Positions 62,491 to 64,000 of a DNA stretch of 64,000 nucleotides are shown here, in pieces; position 1 is the first letter of the stretch; each line of letters opens with the position of its first letter. Position numbers and translations under genes: made by a program. Origin of the DNA: Albibacillus kandeliae (GTDB lineage Bacteria > Pseudomonadota > Alphaproteobacteria > Rhodobacterales > Rhodobacteraceae). The notes below the pieces were generated by a model. It searched no databases, had not been told where the DNA came from, and was given only the letters and a program-made list of their open reading frames with translations. The stretch lies in assembly GCF_003116585.1 (NCBI RefSeq), contig NZ_QEHM01000003.1, positions 730,916 to 794,915 on the forward strand. The letters run 5' to 3'.

Positions 62491-63258
62491 ATGACGGGTA
62501 AATATACCAAGATCGAGGTCGACGGCCGCATTGCCACCGTCACCATGAACCGCCCGGAAAAGCGCAACGCCATGTCCGATGGCCTGCTGGCCGAGCTGGA
62601 TGCGTTCTTTTCCAGTCCCCCCGAGGGCGTGCGCTGCGTCGTGCTGACCGGGACCGGCGGCCACTATTGTTCTGGCCTCGACCTCAGCGAGCACGTGGCG
62701 CGCGATGCCGAGCAGACCATGCGCCATTCGCGCAACTGGCATCAGGTCATGGACCGGATCCAGTACGGCGGTCTGCCCATCGTCTCGGCCATGACCGGCG
62801 CGGTGATCGGCGGCGGTCTGGAGCTTGCGACGTCGACCCACGTCCGTATTGCCGAACCGTCCTGCATCTTCCAACTGCCCGAGGGCCGTCGCGGCATCTT
62901 CGTGGGCGGCGGTGCGACAGTGCGCGTAGGCCGTATCCTCGGAGCGGACCGGATGATCGAGATGATGCTGACCGGTCGCAAATACGGCGCCGAAGAGGGC
63001 CGCCAACTGGGTCTTGCGCATTACTCGGTGGGTGAGGGAGAAGCGCTGCCGCTGGCCTACGACCTCGCGCGCAAGATCGCCGACAACGCGTCGCTCTCGA
63101 ACTACGTGATGATTCAGGGCATCGCCCGGATCGAGGACATGGCAAAGGCGGACGGCTTCTTTGCCGAAAGCCTCTGCGCTGCACTTGCCCAGACCAGCCC
63201 GGACGCGGTTGAAGGGCTGGCGGCCTTCCTCGAAAAACGGGCGCCTCAGTTCAGGTAG
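62491..63258 (+). CDS. Enoyl-CoA hydratase/isomerase family (crotonase) protein
   Basis: 255 residues. The oxyanion-hole segments are HYCSGLDLSEH and VIGGGLELAT. Both glutamates of hydratases appear in place (GGGLELA and FQLPEGRRGIF). It is the first gene of the crotonase-MarR-CoA ligase group. With a feruloyl-CoA-synthase-like ligase it probably hydrates or cleaves the side chain of a hydroxycinnamoyl-type CoA ester. The exact reaction is not certain. Confidence 0.85.
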   Translation: MTGKYTKIEVDGRIATVTMNRPEKRNAMSDGLLAELDAFFSSPPEGVRCVVLTGTGGHYCSGLDLSEHVARDAEQTMRHSRNWHQVMDRIQYGGLPIVSAMTGAVIGGGLELATSTHVRIAEPSCIFQLPEGRRGIFVGGGATVRVGRILGADRMIEMMLTGRKYGAEEGRQLGLAHYSVGEGEALPLAYDLARKIADNASLSNYVMIQGIARIEDMAKADGFFAESLCAALAQTSPDAVEGLAAFLEKRAPQFR

Positions 63259-63263
63259 CCATC

Positions 63264-63755
63264 ATGTCAGGGAGGACGACACGAGGGAGGGGAGTGCCGC
63301 TCGCGTCGGAGAGGGACGCATCGCTGCGCGAATTCGCCGGGTACACGATGAAACGGGCGTTTCACGTGATTCAGAGCGATGTGAACCGGGTGCTGGAACC
63401 GCTTGGCCTGCGCATGGTCAGCTTTTCGGCCCTGGTGGTGATTGCCGACAACCCCGGTCTGCGCCAGTCCGAGCTGGCGGAGACCCTGATGATCGAGCGG
63501 CCCAACCTCGTTCTGGTGCTGGATACGCTGGAGCGGATGGGGCTGATCACCCGCAATGTCGCGCCGGAAGACCGGCGTGCGCTGGCCATCGAACCGACCG
63601 CCGAAGGGCGACGGTTGTGCGAGGCCGCGAAGGAGGAGGTGCGCCGCCACGACCGGCGCATGACCCAAGGACTTGATGAATGCGAGAGGGCCGACCTGAT
63701 CGCGGCGTTGCGCCGGATCGAGTCTGCTACGGCCAGGGAGGAAAACGATGGCTGA
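63264..63755 (+). CDS. MarR-family transcriptional regulator
   Basis: 163 residues. The winged helix (about 40-125) contains LRQSELAETLMIERPNLVLVLDTLERMGLI and the wing RNVAPEDRRALAIEPT. MarR proteins commonly control hydroxycinnamate catabolic genes, releasing DNA when the acyl-CoA accumulates. It lies between the crotonase and ligase genes, overlapping the latter by 8 bp. Confidence 0.9.
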   Translation: MSGRTTRGRGVPLASERDASLREFAGYTMKRAFHVIQSDVNRVLEPLGLRMVSFSALVVIADNPGLRQSELAETLMIERPNLVLVLDTLERMGLITRNVAPEDRRALAIEPTAEGRRLCEAAKEEVRRHDRRMTQGLDECERADLIAALRRIESATAREENDG

Positions 63756-64000
63756 CGTAGAGAGAAACCGACCGAACTACCGAGCCCACAGCGTGATCCG
63801 CGAGGACCGCCCCGATGGCGCGATCCTTCTGCGCTCGGGCTACGAGATGTCCGAGGTCGCCGATACCTCGGGCGACTGGCTGAACCGCTGGTCCGGCGAA
63901 CGTCCCGAGACCGTGTTCCTGGCCGAGCGCAGTGGCGCGGGCTGGCGCGAGGTGACCTATTCCGCGGCGCTGCAACAGGTCCGCGCGATTGCCAGCGCCC
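63748..64000 (+). CDS. Feruloyl-CoA-synthase-like AMP-binding ligase (partial)
   Basis: Starts at ATG 63748 with GGGAGG upstream and runs off the right edge; 84 residues are visible. The N-terminal segment YRAHSVIREDRPDGAILLRS, then ERPETVFLAERSGAG and WREVTYSAALQQVRAIAS, strongly resembles feruloyl-CoA synthases. The AMP-binding core is outside the window. It would activate an aromatic acid with ATP and CoA. Confidence 0.8.
   Translation, partial: MADVERNRPNYRAHSVIREDRPDGAILLRSGYEMSEVADTSGDWLNRWSGERPETVFLAERSGAGWREVTYSAALQQVRAIASA

Overview
The window is a GC-rich bacterial chromosome segment that reads as an alphaproteobacterium of the family Rhodobacteraceae (roseobacter-type). The evidence is the mix of gene families: a BamF/DUF3035 lipoprotein, paired M16 peptidases, a DUF6635-like membrane protein, a fused aldehyde dehydrogenase beside deoC, TRAP transporters and several Rieske oxygenases. 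No rRNA, tRNA, CRISPR array, insertion sequence or phage gene was found. Genes are tightly packed, with many 1-4 bp ATGA or TGATG overlaps.

Layout. 1-8.2 kb: exopolysaccharide genes of the XrtA/PEP-CTERM-associated type. A tyrosine kinase, a chain-length determinant and an AAA ATPase lie on the minus strand; a priming sugar transferase, a TPR lipoprotein (PrsT-like) and a nucleotide-sugar dehydrogenase lie on the plus strand. A 0.6-kb divergent control region separates them. 8.2-31 kb: mostly housekeeping genes, namely a LysR regulator, Ada, DUF3775, a GST/histidine phosphatase pair, an M20 amidohydrolase, purH-lspA-bamF-M16-M16, a TRIC channel, DUF6635, fused ALDH-deoC, a DEAD-box helicase, nth-adenosine kinase-GNAT, a second DNA alkyltransferase and an OmpA-like lipoprotein.

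31-48 kb: the most unusual region, a catabolic island that looks built for a methylated amine or quaternary-ammonium compound. It holds three Rieske oxygenases, two CrtI/PYROXD2-like flavoproteins, a GcvT-like folate-dependent protein, a class III aminotransferase, a SAM methyltransferase, a complete PotABCD-type ABC transporter split over two operons, and a BetI-like TetR regulator. The same 15-bp palindromic word, TTATTTGAGCGCTCA, lies in front of three transcription units and defines a regulon. A small YafY-regulator/VOC/EVE unit, with its own operator pair, sits between the two arms.

48-55 kb: a phosphorelay cluster with two membrane sensor kinases, a stand-alone receiver, a receiver with a C-terminal domain resembling a degenerate GGDEF, and an Hpt protein. 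None has a DNA-binding output domain. 55-64 kb: a VanZ-like protein and a small membrane protein, then an aromatic-acid pathway: gentisate 1,2-dioxygenase, a fumarylpyruvate-hydrolase-like enzyme, 3-hydroxybenzoate 6-monooxygenase, a TRAP transporter, a crotonase, a MarR regulator and the start of a feruloyl-CoA-synthase-like ligase. Together these suggest uptake and funnelling of a hydroxylated aromatic acid into the gentisate pathway.
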